From Epiperipatus broadwayi (taxonomy: Eukaryota; Onychophora; Udeonychophora; Euonychophora; Peripatidae): a stretch of DNA of 64,000 bases. The position numbers were made by a program, and so were the translations under genes. Below the pieces are notes generated by a model. The model saw only the letters and a program-made list of their open reading frames with translations, was not told the DNA's origin and ran no database searches. The stretch lies in the NCBI GenBank assembly GCA_028023455.1, contig JAQFVV010012416.1, positions 7,049,594 through 7,113,593 of the forward strand, written 5' to 3'. Positions 61,166 through 64,000 of this stretch are shown here, piece by piece; the first letter of the stretch is position 1; the number at the start of each line of letters is the position of its first letter.

Positions 61166-61245
61166 ATAACCAATAGTCAGAGATTTGGTTGCAGCACTGC
61201 CATCTAGTGTCCACTGACTATTCAAATCTCCAACAGATGGAAATA
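61166..61245 (-). repeat. Family A 3' fragment with CTCF-like site
   Basis: Minus-strand copy: the GACTATTCAAATC counterpart of the TTGATTACTC block. CTGCCATCTAGTG at 61197-61209 reads CACTAGATGGCAG on the minus strand and fits CACYAGRKGGCRS at every position. Confidence 0.6.
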
Positions 61246-61559
61246 GAGTGAATAAATGACCATAATCTTTAACTTCATTTAGAAAACAAAACTGTTTGTG
61301 GGTAATAGAAATCTCAGGAAAATATTTAAAATAATATCCATCATTATAAAAATGATTTTTAACTACCAACTTCGTAAATTAATCAACATACATCAATGAC
61401 GAAATGTGAAAGAAATATCTTAATTTACAAGCCTTTTAAAATAACAATAACCATCATAGAATTGGGATAAATGCATGAAGCCTCGTGCATAAAAAATTAA
61501 CAATTATGTCATAACTATCAAAATCATTTCCAAAAATTAATGATCTACTTCAGGATGAA

Positions 61560-63080
61560 GATATCACTGAATTGATTATAAATTCTCCAATTTATAGTTT
61601 TAATTTCTCTATAACTCTGCAACAAACTTCCTTATTTCATTCATCCATCTTATATCTGGTCTCCTTTCTAGGCAATTTGCAATCTCTTAAAATCCACTTT
61701 AAGACTTAAATTGTTCATTCATTGACATTTCTTTTCCATTCATGTCACTCTTTTCATTCTTTCAACAATGATCTCTCACACTCATGTAGTTCGCTTTTGA
61801 TCCCACTTTATTAATCCTAACATATATCTTTCCATATTTTGCCATGTAATCTGATCTCTGTATTGCTCTTCTATCAAGTGTCCATGTTATCTGAGATCTA
61901 CATGTACGCACTGGTAGAATATATTTATTTATAAACCATCTGTCATTTTCAAACAATCCATCCAAAGTTAATTCTATGATTATTTTCACCCATCATGTTT
62001 TCAGCTGTATTAATATTCTGACCAAAGTATTTACAGATGATAGTATCTTGTAATTCATTATTATCAACATTTAATTTCTCTTTTTTTCTGAAAGCCATTG
62101 AACATTACATTAGAGTTTTAGTATTACCTTTAGTTCTAATTTTCTTACTTTATTTGATAGCTCTTGTAATTCTTCCTACAAATTGATTTGTGAAAACAAT
62201 CACCCTCTGGATAAGAAACCCTCCATTAAATTTTATTCCAATGGTTTCATATTTTAACCCATAAAATATATCTAGGAAAACTGTCGTGAAGTTTGATGAA
62301 ATGAAATCATTCTCATTGCATTTGGGTGAATATTCTGAATTTGGCAACACACTAGATGTAGGTCTCAATGTTTTAAAGCCTATTATTTTTAAAAGTAAAT
62401 TTATTGACTATGAATACAAAAAAGAGATAGTAAAGCAAATACAAAGGGAAAAAACTACTAAATTGTCTTGAATCATGACGAGCGTTCGGACAATTTGAGC
62501 AACATGCATTCTTTTCAACAGTCTTGTCATTCTTCTTAAAATTGAGAGTTCGGTAACTTTACTCAATAAAACATAGGCAGGGAACCAAAACACATTCCCC
62601 AGCCTTATGACCATTATGGGAGAGCTGATCCTTTAGTTGTCAATCACCCGAAACAGGCAGACCTAACCATGGCTAGAGCCATCTTAGTGGCTTATGTAGA
62701 GTAACTTTTGGACAAATCGTTAAGGAAACCCCCCAGCGTTGACCCAAAAACTATTCTGGCAAAACCACAAGCTATGTTTTAAAGCCTATAGAGTAAAATT
62801 ATGAAAATCCAACATAATAGTAACTCACACTCATCGATTCTTTATAAAAATTTTCATAATATTGGAATATGGTCTGTTGTGTGCTAAAACCATTTTTAAA
62901 TAGTTTTGTTATTTTTTGGTTGGTTTGACTCTAAAATTCTCTGTAGACAAGTTTAACACTCTTAGTAAATATCCTGTATAAAACTGATAGGTATATAATT
63001 TCTAATAACTTATTTTTCACTTTCTTAAATAATAATATTAATATTGATGTTTAAGAAAGATACAGATTAACTCTTCATCA
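61560..63080 (-). mobile_element. RTE-like LINE relic
   Basis: Minus-strand patches follow the order of an RTE-type reverse transcriptase: a YLSVLYRIFTK patch (about 62965-63000), GIKFNGGFL then VIVFTNQFVGRI and a degenerate LELKV segment (62100-62250, the region around the catalytic box), GQNINTAENMMGE (about 62000), and a final basic KRRPDIRWM-like patch in shifted frame near 61650. Stops, frameshifts and an unrelated-looking insert break it. Confidence 0.55.
62440..62800. other. GC-richer insert inside the RTE relic
   Basis: About 360 bp with distinctly higher GC (for example CCCCCCAGCGTTGACCC near 62730) and no similarity to the RTE patches on either side. The ends were not resolved. Probably another mobile sequence. 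Confidence 0.35.
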
Positions 63081-63224
63081 TTTAGACATTTCGTATATTT
63101 ATTACCAATTACTCTATTTCTTTATTGATTTATTCTAAAATATCAATAATAATTTCAATATCTGCTAGAGATTATTCACTCGTTATGTCTCACTTCTTCA
63201 TTACTAGTAATAATAATCGAATAG

Positions 63225-63340
63225 TTTGTCTTCAGGAGCTTGTAAGTTCCAAGTTCCAGGACTAAAAGAACTGGACTGCAATCCGTGGATCTTGAATTAC
63301 GAAGTCAGCCACAGTGCCACTATACCAAACCACCCAGGGC
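63225..63340 (-). repeat. tRNA-derived SINE-like segment
   Basis: The minus strand reads GGTTTGGTATAGTGGCACTG (A-box-like), then GATCCACGGATTGCAGTCC (B-box-like). The arrangement resembles the segment near 48000. No acceptor stem is evident. Confidence 0.5.
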
Positions 63341-64000
63341 AACTCTTCATTTAAAATACTTGGCATTTCAAAAGACACTGGCTTAATTATAAAGGCTCTA
63401 AACATTATTTTCTTGTATTTTTATTACTAAATAATTCTTCCGTATGTTTCATGATATCTGTCTTTTTTAATAATAGCAGGGAAATAAACCTCCAATATTT
63501 ATGATGTTTTTGAAACTTTTAGTCTTTCCTCCTTTCATTCTTTTCTACTGCTTTCTTTGGCAATTTTCGGTTATACTTTATTATGTTATTATTAAGATAC
63601 TTTTGCCTTCCTTCAACACTGCTCACTTTAGTTGACAATTTATTGATAAACTGCAGCTTGCTTAGCAATTCTTAGTAGAATATCAATTATCTTCTTACGG
63701 ATTTCAAGTCAATCTCAAAATTTATGATTCTTTTAAAATGATTTGCAAATTGTGGTTTAAATTCTGGGAGTTAGGATATTAACTGTTAATAGTGACTTTC
63801 TTAATAGCTTTTGTTTCTCTAACTTTGTGTTGTCATGAATCTAATATCTCATTAATCAATAATCACTTCCAGCATTCAATTTATAAGTACATTACAATCT
63901 TAAAAAAAATATATTCTGTTAACCAAAATATAATTCAATTCTCTTGTGGCATCACTGCTTGTATGTTCACTTCCATTTATCAGTGTTCTTTCTCATTTCT
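63341..64000. other. AT-rich, nothing recognised
   Basis: No exon, RNA or element could be supported up to the window end; presumably still HIPK intron or upstream DNA. Confidence 0.4.

Overview
This is a window from an AT-rich animal genome (long A/T runs, TA and TAA microsatellites, intron-exon structure). Most of it is transposon-derived or featureless non-coding DNA. The only host gene I can support is the C-terminal end of a homeodomain-interacting protein kinase (HIPK) gene. It lies on the minus strand: two coding exons at 60082-60649 and 57318-57666 join in frame, and the stop codon is at 57318-57320. The kinase domain would lie beyond the right edge. The mix of Penelope-like, RTE-like, other LINE, hAT and LTR elements suits an invertebrate metazoan. 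I cannot fix the phylum from sequence alone.

Layout. 0-10 kb: degraded repeats, a 60-bp-arm hairpin (289-473), an RTE-type LINE 3' end (about 1.6 kb), several copies of a short repeat family here called family A, and a nested foldback (4952-5545). 10.3-12.5 kb: two hAT elements in tandem, each with an 8-bp target-site duplication (TSD); the second keeps the C-terminal part of a transposase. 13.7 kb: an inverted-repeat element. 19.6-23.1 kb: tRNA-like mini-SINEs, two related foldbacks, a perfect 38-bp-arm hairpin and a third hAT element. 23.5-28.5 kb: a complete but dead LTR retrotransposon with TG...CA LTRs and a 5-bp TSD (ATAAG). 32.25-39.7 kb: two copies of one endonuclease/reverse-transcriptase LINE placed tail to tail. 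39.7-44.7 kb: dense family A copies and mini-SINEs. 45-50.5 kb: two relics of a Penelope-like element with GIY-YIG remnants and pseudo-LTRs (pLTRs), one in inverted orientation. 50.5-57.3 kb: AT-rich sequence downstream of the HIPK stop, possibly partly 3' UTR. 57.3-64 kb: the HIPK exons and introns, with a LINE fragment, an RTE-like relic and small repeats inside the introns.

Most notable observation: family A carries a hammerhead-ribozyme-like core. Two copies (31320-31361 and 40394-40437) keep the CTGATGA box, GAAAC, a minimal stem III and a GTC or GTA cleavage triplet. Their stem I helices differ in sequence but still pair. The downstream part of the same family contains matches to the CTCF core motif. 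Similar but weaker hammerhead-like cores occur in the Penelope-like pLTRs and in the 13.7-kb inverted-repeat element.
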